Below are positions 24,619 to 33,684 of a stretch of 64,000 nt of DNA, piece by piece (position 1 is the stretch's first letter; each line of letters opens with the position of its first letter). The notes beneath the pieces are model-generated. The model did no database searches, had not been told where the DNA came from, and worked only from the letters and a program-made list of their open reading frames with translations. This DNA comes from Nitrosomonas sp. (GTDB taxonomy: Bacteria; Pseudomonadota; Gammaproteobacteria; Burkholderiales; Nitrosomonadaceae): assembly GCA_016703745.1 (NCBI GenBank), contig JADJBK010000006.1, forward strand, positions 186,001 through 250,000, in the 5' to 3' direction. Both the position numbers and the translations under genes were made by a program.

Positions 24619-26005
24619 TACGCTTTTTTATGCGCAGAACAAGCGCGCACGCTTTATCTCTGAGTTAAAAGCGTTTGTTAGATTCCCGAGTATCAGTGCG
24701 CAGCCGCAGCATAAGAGTGATATCCAGCGTTGTGCGGCGTGGCTAGCCGGTCATTTGCAAAAAATCGGTATGGAACGAGTGACTGTGATTCCTACCAGCG
24801 GTCATCCCGTTGTTTACGCTGAAAAATGCCGGACGCTGGGAAAACCTACGGTGCTGATTTACGGCCATTATAATGTGCAACCGGCTGACCCGCTGGATGA
24901 GTGGCGATTGCCACCATTCGAGCCGGTTATCCGCGGAGACAATCTCTATGGTAGAGGCGCTTCCGATGATAAGGGTCAGCTTTTTACGCATGTCAAGGCA
25001 CTGGAGGCATTTCTTCAGAGCGGTCAGGATTTGCCTGTTAATGTCAAGTTCCTGTTTGAGGGTGAAGAGGAGATCGGCAGTCCCAATTTACCGGCTTTCA
25101 TAATTGCTAACCAGCAGATTCTTGCCGCGGATTGCGCCGTGATATCAGATACGCAAATCCCGGCTGCCGATCAGCCTGCCATTACTTACGCCTTGCGAGG
25201 TTTAATCAATTTTGAACTGGAGATCACTGGGCAAAAGCGGGAATTACATTCGGGCGTGTCGGGCGGTGCTATCCATAATCCGTTGCAAGCACTATGTGAA
25301 ATAATTGCGCAAATGCATGATCAAGATGGACGTATAGCTATCCCTGGTTTTTATAACCGCGTGCGCCGATGGGATACGAAGGAACGTGCCTTCATGAACA
25401 GAGTCGGGCCGTCTGACGAAAAAATATTACAACATGCCGGAGCGGCAATGGGTTGGGGGGAACAGGATTATTCATTGTATGAACGTACCACAATCCGCCC
25501 TGCGATTACAGTAACCGCCATGCATGGCGGTTATCAGGGAGGCGGCGTTAAGGCAGTCATTCCAGCGCGTGCTGTGGCCAAACTGAACTTCCGTCTGGTG
25601 CCAGACCAGGACCCGCAGGAAATCGATCGGTTATTCCGTAAATATGTGGCAAAGATTGCACCGCCGGGTCTGCGGACACGAATTTGCACTTTCGCATCAT
25701 CCCGGCCTGTACTGATGGACCGTAACCATCCTGCAATAATTGCTGCGGTGGGTGCCTATCGTCAGGGATTCGCGGCAGCGCCGGTATTTTTACGCAATGG
25801 CGGCACGATTCCGGTGGTGGGTCTGATTCAGGAAATTTTGCATCTGCCTGTTGTATTGATGGGCTTTGGTTTACCAGGCGATGCTATTCACGGAGCGAAT
25901 GAAAAATTTTATTTGCCCAATTTTTTTAATGGAATTGAGACCAGCATCAGGTTTCTGACAGCAATAGGACAGAGACAGCATGTCAGTCTTGTCAGATGGG
26001 GATAA
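24599..26005 (+). CDS. M20-family metallopeptidase (dipeptidase-like)
   Basis: I chose GTG 24599, which gives 468 aa; the longer frame from 24494 would add a poorly conserved leader over the small ORF. The M20 di-zinc site is visible: His in LIYGHYNVQPADP, Asp in LYGRGASDDKGQ, the Glu pair in FLFEGEEEIGSPN, Asp in VISDTQIPAAD and His near the C-terminus in GDAIHGANEKFYL. The dimerisation-domain His is in ELHSGVSGG. Members hydrolyse dipeptides, N-acyl amino acids or related amides in the cytoplasm. In this operon it may recycle or trim peptide products of the amidase and protease; inference. Confidence 0.88.
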   Translation: MLTISTDTLFYAQNKRARFISELKAFVRFPSISAQPQHKSDIQRCAAWLAGHLQKIGMERVTVIPTSGHPVVYAEKCRTLGKPTVLIYGHYNVQPADPLDEWRLPPFEPVIRGDNLYGRGASDDKGQLFTHVKALEAFLQSGQDLPVNVKFLFEGEEEIGSPNLPAFIIANQQILAADCAVISDTQIPAADQPAITYALRGLINFELEITGQKRELHSGVSGGAIHNPLQALCEIIAQMHDQDGRIAIPGFYNRVRRWDTKERAFMNRVGPSDEKILQHAGAAMGWGEQDYSLYERTTIRPAITVTAMHGGYQGGGVKAVIPARAVAKLNFRLVPDQDPQEIDRLFRKYVAKIAPPGLRTRICTFASSRPVLMDRNHPAIIAAVGAYRQGFAAAPVFLRNGGTIPVVGLIQEILHLPVVLMGFGLPGDAIHGANEKFYLPNFFNGIETSIRFLTAIGQRQHVSLVRWG

Positions 26006-26042
26006 TAGGCAACTATTCGTAACATAGTAACATTTTGAGGAC

Positions 26043-26837
26043 ATGATGATCATCGATTGCCACTGTCATGCCGGAAGCGGCGATGGTTTTACTGGACCCT
26101 GGGATACTCGGGCTCCATTAGAGGATTATATGCGCCGTGCTACTGCGGCAGGAATTCAGCGCAGCGTTTTATTTGCCGCATTTCATTCGGATTACGCTGT
26201 CGCCAATAAAGAAGTGGCGAAGATTGTAGCCAGCCAGCCTGACAGGTTTTATGGCTTTGCATTTGTGCATGCGGTCAGAGACCGCGGGAGGGTACATCAA
26301 TTGATCGAAACCGCTGTCAGACAATATGGATTTGCCGGGATCAAAGTGCATCGCCATGATGCACCGATTACCCGTGAAATTTGTGATGAGGCAAGGGCTT
26401 TCGCTTTGCCGGTACTTTACGATGTGGTGGGAGAGGTATCGGTTTGTGAGCTGCTGGCGCAAGAATATCCGGATGTCAACTTCATCATTCCCCATCTCGG
26501 CAGCTTTGCCGACGATTGGCGTGCACAACTGGGCCTCATTGATCATTTGGTTCGTCATCCGAATATCTATACGGATACTGCCGGTGTACGGCGTTTCGAT
26601 TTGCTGGAGCAAGCGGTAAAACGCGCCGGAGCTGGCAAGATTTTGTTTGGTTCGGATGGGCCATGGCTTCATCCAGGCATTGAATTGTCAAAAATCAAGG
26701 CATTACGTCTTTCACCGCAGCAGGAAAAATTGATTTTGGGAACTAATTTGAAAAAGTTAATCCCTACCGAGCGGCAACATCGGCCATCCGCTTTATCCAA
26801 ACGGCTAAACACGGCGCAATTCGCTTTTTTCGAATAA
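26043..26837 (+). CDS. Amidohydrolase-family protein (TIM barrel)
   Basis: A 264-aa amidohydrolase of the amidohydro_2 type. The N-terminal metal motif is IIDCHCHAG, with further ligands in GIKVHRHDAP, IIPHLGSF and LFGSDGPW. It starts 37 bp after the M20 gene on the same strand and is the last gene before the convergent regulator. The family includes decarboxylases and lactonases, so the substrate is not predictable. Together with the M20 peptidase it gives the cluster two small-molecule hydrolases. Confidence 0.85.
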   Translation: MMIIDCHCHAGSGDGFTGPWDTRAPLEDYMRRATAAGIQRSVLFAAFHSDYAVANKEVAKIVASQPDRFYGFAFVHAVRDRGRVHQLIETAVRQYGFAGIKVHRHDAPITREICDEARAFALPVLYDVVGEVSVCELLAQEYPDVNFIIPHLGSFADDWRAQLGLIDHLVRHPNIYTDTAGVRRFDLLEQAVKRAGAGKILFGSDGPWLHPGIELSKIKALRLSPQQEKLILGTNLKKLIPTERQHRPSALSKRLNTAQFAFFE

Positions 26838-26861
26838 AGTCCGCAGACAAAAATGGCGTAA

Positions 26862-28259
26862 TCAATACTTGCTGTTTTCCTGGCGTTGCGCTGCTCTGCG
26901 CAACTGCAAGGCGCGATCGGTTACACCAAGACGTTGCGCGGCCCGCTGCAAGTTGCCGTTCGCTTCATCGACCGCGATACGAATGGCGGTTTCTTCGGTA
27001 TTTTTGCTGATAGTTTTGAGCCCCACGCCGCGACTAAGCGCGATGCGGATTGCCCGTTCAAAACTCATATCGCGCCATTCTTTCCAATCTTCAGACAAAA
27101 CTGGCCGTTCATCTGGTGGAATGCAGCCGACCGTAATAGGGCCTTCACCCGCATAGCGGCACAACATTCGCGCGATTACCTGCTTGAGGTCGCGCACATT
27201 GCCGGGGTATTGCCTGCGCAACAGGTACTCTTGAATGGGTTTATCAATGGTGGGCACATCGTGGTCCGTGCAGTTTTTTTTTAGGAAATAATTTGCTAGA
27301 GGCAAAATATCTTCAGATCGTTCGCGTAGAGGCGGTAACCGACATATGTAACTGGCAATTCGGTAATAGAGATCGGCGCGGAATTCACCGCGTTGAACTT
27401 GTGCCATGAGATCACGATTGGTGGCACAAATTAACCGGAATGACGTGCGTTGCCAGGCATTACCGCCGACACGCTTGTAAGTTTGCTCTTGGATTACGCG
27501 TAAAAGCTGAGTTTGCATGGTCAGAGATAATTCGCCCACTTCATCCAGAAAAAGCGTGCCGCCATTCGCAAGTGCGAATACTCCATCCCTTGAAGATGTG
27601 GCGCCTGTAAACGCTCCTCGTTCATGACCAAAAAATTCACTGCCTGATAATTCCGGCACAATGGTCGTGCAATCCAGAATGATAAGCTCGCCCTTATCGG
27701 TGTGATTGTCGAGCGTGTGTATGAGATTGGCCAGTAATTCCTTTCCTGTGCCACTTTCGCCGAGAATTAATACCGATACGTTGGTAAAGCGCGCGACCTC
27801 GATTATTTGGCGTAATATGGTTTGCAGTGTTTGGCTTGTACCAACTAATGCATTTTGAACAAGCGAGGAATTGAGTAACCGATTGATGGCTTCCCAGCGG
27901 CGCAGGCGGGCGGTGATTTCGTGAATGATCAAATTATCTTTTGTGCAAACCAGTACATCAGACGCGCCAGCTTCCATTAATTGCCAGATGGCTTCTCCTG
28001 AAATTGCTTCGTGACAGCAGGCAAGGACTTGTATTTGGCCGTTGTGGCTAAGTTCGCATAACTGTTCGCAGAGTTCCGGGGTTACTTTGTTGCTAAAGAC
28101 GATACCGGAGTGACTACAGGGAGTGCGATAATCTTGTACTTCGATGTCCTGCTTGGTCAAGAGGTCGACGAATTTATGGATAGTTTTTTCCGAGTGTTCT
28201 CCGACACCGCGAACCCAGACGGTAATTGGTCCAGATATATCATGAAAGAAAGTATCCAT
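26862..28259 (-). CDS. Sigma-54-dependent transcriptional activator
   Basis: A 465-aa enhancer-binding protein. The AAA+ domain has Walker A GESGTGKE (167-174), the sigma-54-contacting GAFTGA loop (215-220), Walker B GGTLFLDE (233-240) and the arginine-finger region ADLYYRIASY. The N-terminal 125 residues look like a degenerate response-regulator or VpsR-like receiver without the usual phospho-acceptor pattern. The C-terminal Fis-like helix-turn-helix is ANGNLQRAAQRLGVTDRALQLR. It converges on the cluster that begins with the perfect sigma-54 promoter at 15839 and is therefore its likely activator. The signal it senses is unknown. Confidence 0.93.
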   Translation of the reverse strand: MDTFFHDISGPITVWVRGVGEHSEKTIHKFVDLLTKQDIEVQDYRTPCSHSGIVFSNKVTPELCEQLCELSHNGQIQVLACCHEAISGEAIWQLMEAGASDVLVCTKDNLIIHEITARLRRWEAINRLLNSSLVQNALVGTSQTLQTILRQIIEVARFTNVSVLILGESGTGKELLANLIHTLDNHTDKGELIILDCTTIVPELSGSEFFGHERGAFTGATSSRDGVFALANGGTLFLDEVGELSLTMQTQLLRVIQEQTYKRVGGNAWQRTSFRLICATNRDLMAQVQRGEFRADLYYRIASYICRLPPLRERSEDILPLANYFLKKNCTDHDVPTIDKPIQEYLLRRQYPGNVRDLKQVIARMLCRYAGEGPITVGCIPPDERPVLSEDWKEWRDMSFERAIRIALSRGVGLKTISKNTEETAIRIAVDEANGNLQRAAQRLGVTDRALQLRRAAQRQENSKY

Positions 28260-28738
28260 AGTATCCAGTAACGAACTGATTGAAATAAATCAACGAAGAA
28301 TCCCGATGAACTCTTCTTAAGTTAGGTAATTGCTTGCAGCCAGTGTCGCTATACTTGGATTTTTTGTTTAGCCGAGTTATTTTTATCGCTATTATTCAGC
28401 AGGTTCTTGTTTAAGCATCGCTCAAGCAATCATTTTTACCGCATGAAGATTGGTTTCTACACCCACGGCTTCATTCTAAAACTAAATTAGTTCTTTTGAA
28501 GAAAATTTATGTATTTTTTGTTTATCGATGCTATTTAGTATTTGCCCTAAAACCAACTATAAACTTTAAAAACAATAAATTACATCTAATTCTTTCAAAG
28601 AAGATTATGTATATTTTGAGTCCAATCAGCGTTAATAGCCCGTTTCAGGCGATAAAATCTTCAAACTTCGATCATGGCTTGATAAGATATTCATCTCCAC
28701 AGACGAATAGTGACTGATGTCAATATCACTATTAAACA
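28260..28738. other. AT-rich intergenic region with a spaced direct repeat
   Basis: It separates the activator gene from the MscK-like gene. An approximate 35-bp direct repeat (28487-28521 and 28586-28620) contains a TTCTTT-x-AAGAA palindrome in each copy (TTCTTTTGAAGAA and TTCTTTCAAAGAA), with starts 99 bp apart. No convincing gene is present; the 73-aa frame here is AT-rich and has no support. Confidence 0.45.
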
Positions 28739-31700
28739 TTAACTGTTGCAGTTCGTTCTTGAATCCGCCCGCCATTTCAACTTATCAGGCGAAATCGTTG
28801 TCAGGCTATGTAAATGGACATCTAGTTGAGGGAAGGCGATATTGATACCTGCTTCCGCAAAAAGACGACTGATCTCCATATTTATTTCATGAATCAGCTT
28901 TGGTCTATCCTGTATTAGCCCACAAAATACTCTTAACTCAAAGTCCAGCGAGCTTTCACCAAAGCGCATAAAAAAAGCGGAAGGTTCGGGATCTTTTAAT
29001 ACAGCTGGATGTTGGCTTGCGATTTCCAGCAATAGCCTGCGAGCGGTTTCACAGTCTGATCCATAGGCGATTCCCACTGGTAATACAATACGCGTTATTT
29101 GATCGCTCAGTGACCAGTTGGTTAACTGTTGCGTAATAAATATCTTGTTGGGCACAACGATCTCTTTACGATCGAAATCAATTAGAGTGGTGGCGCGAAT
29201 ATGGATTTTATTGATGGTTCCAGTGGTGGTGTTGAGCGTTACAACATCGCCTACGCGGATGGGACGTTCAAAAAGCAGGATGACACCGGATACGAAATTG
29301 GCGAAAATTTCCTGTAATCCAAATCCCAGTCCCACCCCGAGCGCGGCTACCAGCCATTGAATGCTCGACCATTCCATTCCTAAAGTCTGAAAGGTGGCAG
29401 TAACGCCTGCCACTACGATGACGTATCTGAGTAGAGTGGTGATGGCATAGCCTGTGCCGGTATTGAGCGAGAGGTGGCGTAGAACCAGTAATTCGAGTGT
29501 GCCAGGCAGATTATGTGCAGCAATAAACGCGAGGCCAAATACGATGAATGCAACCAGTAGCGCTTTGAGCGTAATGGGTTGTGAGATGATTTCTCCATCG
29601 ATTTGTGAGGAGGTTTGCCAGAGCGTGATTTTTTCAAGAAAGCTGAGAGCTGGCAGGACATCGATCCAGATTCCCCCCAATGCGGTGATCAGCAAGCCCC
29701 AGATACCGATTTTCAGTAGTGTGGCGGATTGCCTGCTGATGGTCTTGATATCAACATAATTTTCATCAACCCAGTCTGCTTCGCCTTTGTCTGTTTGTGC
29801 ACGTTGTGCGCGGATTTCCTCCCTTTTTTCGATGGCACGCTGGTATGCGATTTGCCGTTGGGCAATCAGCAGGCTACGGAAGCTGACGTAATACAGCAAG
29901 GTAAAAAATGTGACCCAGCTTAGTGACTGGAAGACCAGAATATACTGGTAGATTGCAGCAAAATAATATCCGATCAGCGCCATCGCGATCATATAGCCTT
30001 GCAGCAGAAACAAGGCAGTCATCCAGTATTTTGGATTCAATACCGGATTGAATTCCATGCCCTGATAGAATTGCCTGGCTTTGAGACTGATTCCTGTCCA
30101 CCCCAGTGCAGATATTGCCAGAACGAGACAAAGTGTTACAAATGTCAGTCGGCCAAGCGTGTTGCGTACCAGATCATCATCCAGCGTATCCATAAAGGCA
30201 ATCAGGATGCTGAGTGCGGCAATAAATGGAGCAAATCGTTTGATGTTACGATGCATTTTAGTGACGAGTTTCTCATCACATTTAAATTGGTGACTGAGCA
30301 GTCCACCGGGACGAAACAGCAGCAGTAAAAATACCCAGCAGAAAATCGCAATGGCAGCAACCTGCAGACTGGCGACCATGGCGTGCCTGACTTCTGAAGA
30401 TGAATTATCCTGAATGATGAGCGCAGCCAATTGCCATGGCAAAGAAAAGTATCCGGCCACCAGAATACAATTCAGCAGCATGCCTACTGGGTAGATTAGC
30501 CTGTCCTGATGGACCTTACCGCGCAAACTGTTGCCAATTGTTTCCCAGCGCAGATAAGCTGGCCAGTATAACCACCTGAACAGGGTGAGAAGCAGGGTAA
30601 AGGTGCCAAATATTGTCACCAGTTCCTGCCATGAAGAACTTATTATTTTGGTGAAACTACGTTTTGTTTGGGGGGAGTTAAACCAGCCAAGTGCATCGCG
30701 AAAATCCTGTGGGGTTACTTGTGTTACGGGTTTGGCGCTACGGGTAACCAGCAGATTCTCCCGCAGTAAAACCTGGTGCTGTTCTATTTTTTCAGTCAGT
30801 TGATTCTGAGCGGACAAATAAAACTGTAGTTCCTTGATATGGCCTTTTAATACATCGGTGTATTGTTCAATGATCTGTTCGCGAGACTGTTTCAGTTTTG
30901 CAAACGTATCTGTCAGTTTTTTGTATTCGATGGAGTCAGCGGATGGTATCTCTGCATTTTTTAGAAAGCGCTGTACAGTTTTCATGCTATCCATAATTTG
31001 CAATCGTTCCTGCTCCAGCTGATATAGATCGAGTTTTGCGTTATTCAGCTCACGCTTTGTTCTTGCCGCGTTTGGTTTGATCATGATTTTCTTGAACTGC
31101 TTTCTGATTTGTATGCCCAGATCAGTATCTTCACCCTCGAGTTCGAGTCGCTGTTGCAGCGCTATGTGGCTTTGTGTAATTAGTGAAAAACGATTTTCAT
31201 CGCGTGTTTTCCGGTTGGTGAGCCGCTTCGTGCGTTTGGCATAGTCATTCAATTTCTGAGCCAGTAATTTATTATCCACAGCTAATTGTTTCAATTCCGG
31301 GTACTGCTGGATGTTTTCGTCAGAAAGCTGCTCGGATTGCTCAATGACTTGCCTGGTGTCGGCCATGCGTCTGAGGTTGGTTTCGCTGGCTAGCAGTTCT
31401 ATTTTCTGAAGCAGATTCTCAATTTTTGGGCCAAGCAATAGTTCTTCCTGTAGGGAGATTATTTCTGCGGCATATGGCAGTACCAGCGCTTCCAGTTCGA
31501 GCATCCTGGTTTTATCGGCTAACGCTTGGAGTTGAGCATCATGTATATCTGTAAGTGCACCCCGTATTTTTTTATCGACATCCTTTTGGATGACCGCTGA
31601 TTTTTCGTTGAGTAAGGAGCGTTGATTGGTGATAGAGGCCAATTCCTCCTGAATATTGTCCATGCGTTGACGTAATTGTGTCTGGTCCGAAATGGATTTT

Positions 31701-32113
31701 TGTCGCTGATTTTTTAATTCCGACAGATCTGCCTGAGCAGTAACCAATTGTCGCTCCATTTCATTTAGCGTCAGCTTGGCAAGTTGCTGTGAAGTTATTC
31801 CTGCTTCCGGCGGGGCTTGATGCTGCCTCAGTGTCGTGATCTGCTGCGGATAATTTTCCAGTTGTTGGGAATAGGTGGCTGTTTTGTCGAGATAATCCTG
31901 ATGATCGTGCAGTATCTGCAAATGTTCGTTGAATATTTCGCGCAATCTTTTTTTTTGCGGCGCTTCTTCAGGATTAACTTCACCTAGCGCATCAATTTTT
32001 GTCTGCATTGCCTGGAGTTTGTTGTCGAGCTTGTCCGCATAACACAATGTGATACCGGTCATTGTTAACAGGGTGAGTAACGATAGGGTGGCAATAAATA
32101 AAAACTTATTCAT
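28739..32113 (-). CDS. MscK/KefA-like mechanosensitive channel
   Basis: I start at ATG 32113, where MNKFLFIATLSLLTLLTMTGI gives a signal peptide ending LCYA; the frame runs 81 bases further upstream without homology. About 1124 aa. There is a long periplasmic coiled-coil region rich in Gln, Leu and Glu (to about residue 480), then some 8-11 membrane segments. The MscS core follows near the C-terminus (LVAALGVGLGFGLQEIFANF, then SGVILLFERPIRVGDVV), ending in a cytoplasmic beta/alpha cap. It opens under membrane tension to release solutes after osmotic downshift. The size and the large periplasmic domain fit the MscK/YjeP class rather than the small MscS. Confidence 0.92.
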   Translation of the reverse strand: MNKFLFIATLSLLTLLTMTGITLCYADKLDNKLQAMQTKIDALGEVNPEEAPQKKRLREIFNEHLQILHDHQDYLDKTATYSQQLENYPQQITTLRQHQAPPEAGITSQQLAKLTLNEMERQLVTAQADLSELKNQRQKSISDQTQLRQRMDNIQEELASITNQRSLLNEKSAVIQKDVDKKIRGALTDIHDAQLQALADKTRMLELEALVLPYAAEIISLQEELLLGPKIENLLQKIELLASETNLRRMADTRQVIEQSEQLSDENIQQYPELKQLAVDNKLLAQKLNDYAKRTKRLTNRKTRDENRFSLITQSHIALQQRLELEGEDTDLGIQIRKQFKKIMIKPNAARTKRELNNAKLDLYQLEQERLQIMDSMKTVQRFLKNAEIPSADSIEYKKLTDTFAKLKQSREQIIEQYTDVLKGHIKELQFYLSAQNQLTEKIEQHQVLLRENLLVTRSAKPVTQVTPQDFRDALGWFNSPQTKRSFTKIISSSWQELVTIFGTFTLLLTLFRWLYWPAYLRWETIGNSLRGKVHQDRLIYPVGMLLNCILVAGYFSLPWQLAALIIQDNSSSEVRHAMVASLQVAAIAIFCWVFLLLLFRPGGLLSHQFKCDEKLVTKMHRNIKRFAPFIAALSILIAFMDTLDDDLVRNTLGRLTFVTLCLVLAISALGWTGISLKARQFYQGMEFNPVLNPKYWMTALFLLQGYMIAMALIGYYFAAIYQYILVFQSLSWVTFFTLLYYVSFRSLLIAQRQIAYQRAIEKREEIRAQRAQTDKGEADWVDENYVDIKTISRQSATLLKIGIWGLLITALGGIWIDVLPALSFLEKITLWQTSSQIDGEIISQPITLKALLVAFIVFGLAFIAAHNLPGTLELLVLRHLSLNTGTGYAITTLLRYVIVVAGVTATFQTLGMEWSSIQWLVAALGVGLGFGLQEIFANFVSGVILLFERPIRVGDVVTLNTTTGTINKIHIRATTLIDFDRKEIVVPNKIFITQQLTNWSLSDQITRIVLPVGIAYGSDCETARRLLLEIASQHPAVLKDPEPSAFFMRFGESSLDFELRVFCGLIQDRPKLIHEINMEISRLFAEAGINIAFPQLDVHLHSLTTISPDKLKWRADSRTNCNS

Positions 32114-32283
32114 GGATTTTGATGGGCTGGGATTAGGTAATGAGGTAACACATAAAGAATGGCTAATGTCACGCGAGTGTAACTGTGTCTCCATATTATA
32201 ACCATTGACTATCGTGCACTAATGCGCAGGTTAGACATGGTTTTCATTAAATGAGCAGAGGGTATTCGAGCTCGAAATCAAGG

Positions 32284-32315
32284 TGTGACAAATTGTCGCG
32301 CGACAATTTGTCACA
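32284..32315. promoter_or_regulatory. 32-bp perfect palindrome (operator candidate)
   Basis: Arms TGTGACAAATTGTCG (32284-32298) and CGACAATTTGTCACA (32301-32315) around CG. It contains two copies of a GACAATTTGTC-like core, the same core as in the PepSY promoter (9975-9985). It lies between the divergent MscK-like gene and the small-ORF/RIO-kinase genes. Confidence 0.75.
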
Positions 32316-32344
32316 TTCCAAAATCATATTTTTCTCTTTACAAT
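32316..32344 (+). promoter_or_regulatory. Promoter with weak -35 next to the palindrome
   Basis: TACAAT at 32339-32344, with only TTCCAA (32316-32321) at -35 and a 17-bp T-rich spacer. From palindrome-core centre to -10 start is 32 bp, versus 31 bp in the PepSY promoter. The weak -35 suggests an activated promoter. Confidence 0.55.
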
Positions 32345-32401
32345 ACGTTTCACATCCCGGATATGGAGTGCCGTGATGATCTTTCCAAAGGAGTTCATGC
32401 A

Positions 32402-32599
32402 ATGATTTTCCTATCGACTGATAAAGCATTACAAGAGGTAAAAAAACATCCCGTAAACTCGCTTACCCGTAAAAACCAACCCTTGCATGATGCGGAAAAG
32501 CAGACTGATCCAAATAAAGTAGCAACCAGGACAGCAGATTCATCACTGCCCGATGCACAGTGGCATCGCAGTAAAACTACCAGATTCTCGCAGTATTAA
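32402..32599 (+). CDS. Small 65-aa protein, unknown
   Basis: The start is ATG 32402, behind AAAGGAG. An earlier ATG at 32397 is followed at once by a stop. The product, beginning MIFLSTDKALQEVKKHP, is hydrophilic and rich in Lys, Thr, Asp and Gln, with no membrane segment or known motif. It is the first gene after the palindrome-linked promoter and lies 61 bp upstream of the RIO kinase gene, probably in one transcript. Could be a regulator or substrate of the kinase, but nothing shows this. Confidence 0.55.
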   Translation: MIFLSTDKALQEVKKHPVNSLTRKNQPLHDAEKQTDPNKVATRTADSSLPDAQWHRSKTTRFSQY

Positions 32600-32660
32600 T
32601 TTGTAGAAGCGATGTGGCGCGTTTCTGATTCGATAAATTAGTGACTCAGCTAACAGGAGA

Positions 32661-33545
32661 ATGAAAACCATGAAAACACCTAGCAGAATGGAACCACTGA
32701 TCGAAGAAGGGCTGATTGACTCAGTTGTCTGCGAACTCATGAGCGGTAAGGAGGCGATGCTTTATATAGTGAAGTGTGGGGAAGAATATCGCTGTGCCAA
32801 AGTATACAAGGAAAAGCAGAAGCGAAATTTTCGACAAAACTCCTGTTATCTGGAAGGACGTGAAATTACCAATCGCCGTCATACTCGTTTTATGCGTAGC
32901 AAAAGTGGTTTTGTAAGTACGATCCGGGATGATGCCTGGCACAGTGTGGAGGTGGATACACTGGGAAAGCTGGCTACTGCCAGCGTGGTTACTCCAAAGT
33001 TTTATAATTTTTTTGAAGGAGTGCTGTTGATGGAGTTGATCGTGGATAGCAGCGGTTATGTTGCGCCCAGGTTAAATCAACTGGATTTGACAGCGGAGCA
33101 AGCCAGAATTTATCACGGTTTTCTAATTCAGCAAGTGGTTCGGATGCTTTGCAGCGGTATCGTGCATGGTGATCTCTCAGAATACAATGTGCTGATCGGG
33201 AACGCTGGCCCGGTTATCATTGACTTTCCACAAGCTGTTCATGCCGCGCATAATAACAGTGCGGAGGCAATCCTGAGGCGCGACGTAAGGAATATTACTG
33301 CTTTTCTCAGCAGATTTTCCCCCGAGCTTGCTTATACGGACTATGGCAGTGAAATCTGGTCGCTATATCAAAAAGGTAAGCTGCACCTGGATGTTAATCT
33401 GACTGGGCAAGTTGAACTTCCCCACAAACCAGTTAATATTGATGCGGTATTGAGCGCAATCAACATTGCTATCAAAAAGGAAGCCGCGTGGCAACGCTAT
33501 AAAAGCGAACGATGGACCAGTGAGCGGGCATGGCAGTATTATTGA
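32661..33545 (+). CDS. RIO-type protein serine kinase
   Basis: A 294-aa atypical kinase. The catalytic Lys is likely K47 in RCAKVYK, the catalytic loop is HGDLSEYNVL (169-178) and the metal Asp is in VIIDFPQAV (Asp188), as in the RIO1 family. Bacterial members are poorly studied; archaeal and eukaryotic ones act in ribosome maturation. The start ATG 32661 has ACAGGAGA upstream. It is probably co-transcribed with the preceding small gene from the palindrome-linked promoter. Confidence 0.9.
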   Translation: MKTMKTPSRMEPLIEEGLIDSVVCELMSGKEAMLYIVKCGEEYRCAKVYKEKQKRNFRQNSCYLEGREITNRRHTRFMRSKSGFVSTIRDDAWHSVEVDTLGKLATASVVTPKFYNFFEGVLLMELIVDSSGYVAPRLNQLDLTAEQARIYHGFLIQQVVRMLCSGIVHGDLSEYNVLIGNAGPVIIDFPQAVHAAHNNSAEAILRRDVRNITAFLSRFSPELAYTDYGSEIWSLYQKGKLHLDVNLTGQVELPHKPVNIDAVLSAINIAIKKEAAWQRYKSERWTSERAWQYY

Positions 33546-33616
33546 CAAGCTTTGAGCCTTCGCGTGGAGGAAGCTGGCTTGATTAAGGAGTTAATATGTT
33601 AATGTACTAATTCTCT

Positions 33617-33645
33617 TTGCAAAAAAACGGAAATGTAGTTAAATA
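33617..33645 (+). promoter_or_regulatory. Promoter of the Lpp-like lipoprotein gene
   Basis: TTGCAA (33617-33622), 17-bp spacer, TAAATA (33640-33645), about 40 bp upstream of the ATG at 33685. Confidence 0.6.
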
Positions 33646-33684
33646 CAACTCGCCAGTTTTATTAATTTTGTGAAGGAGGTAAAG

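Noticed and set aside
28496..28717. 73-aa AT-rich ORF
   Set aside because: No ribosome-binding site, no homology that I recognise, and it overlaps the direct repeats.
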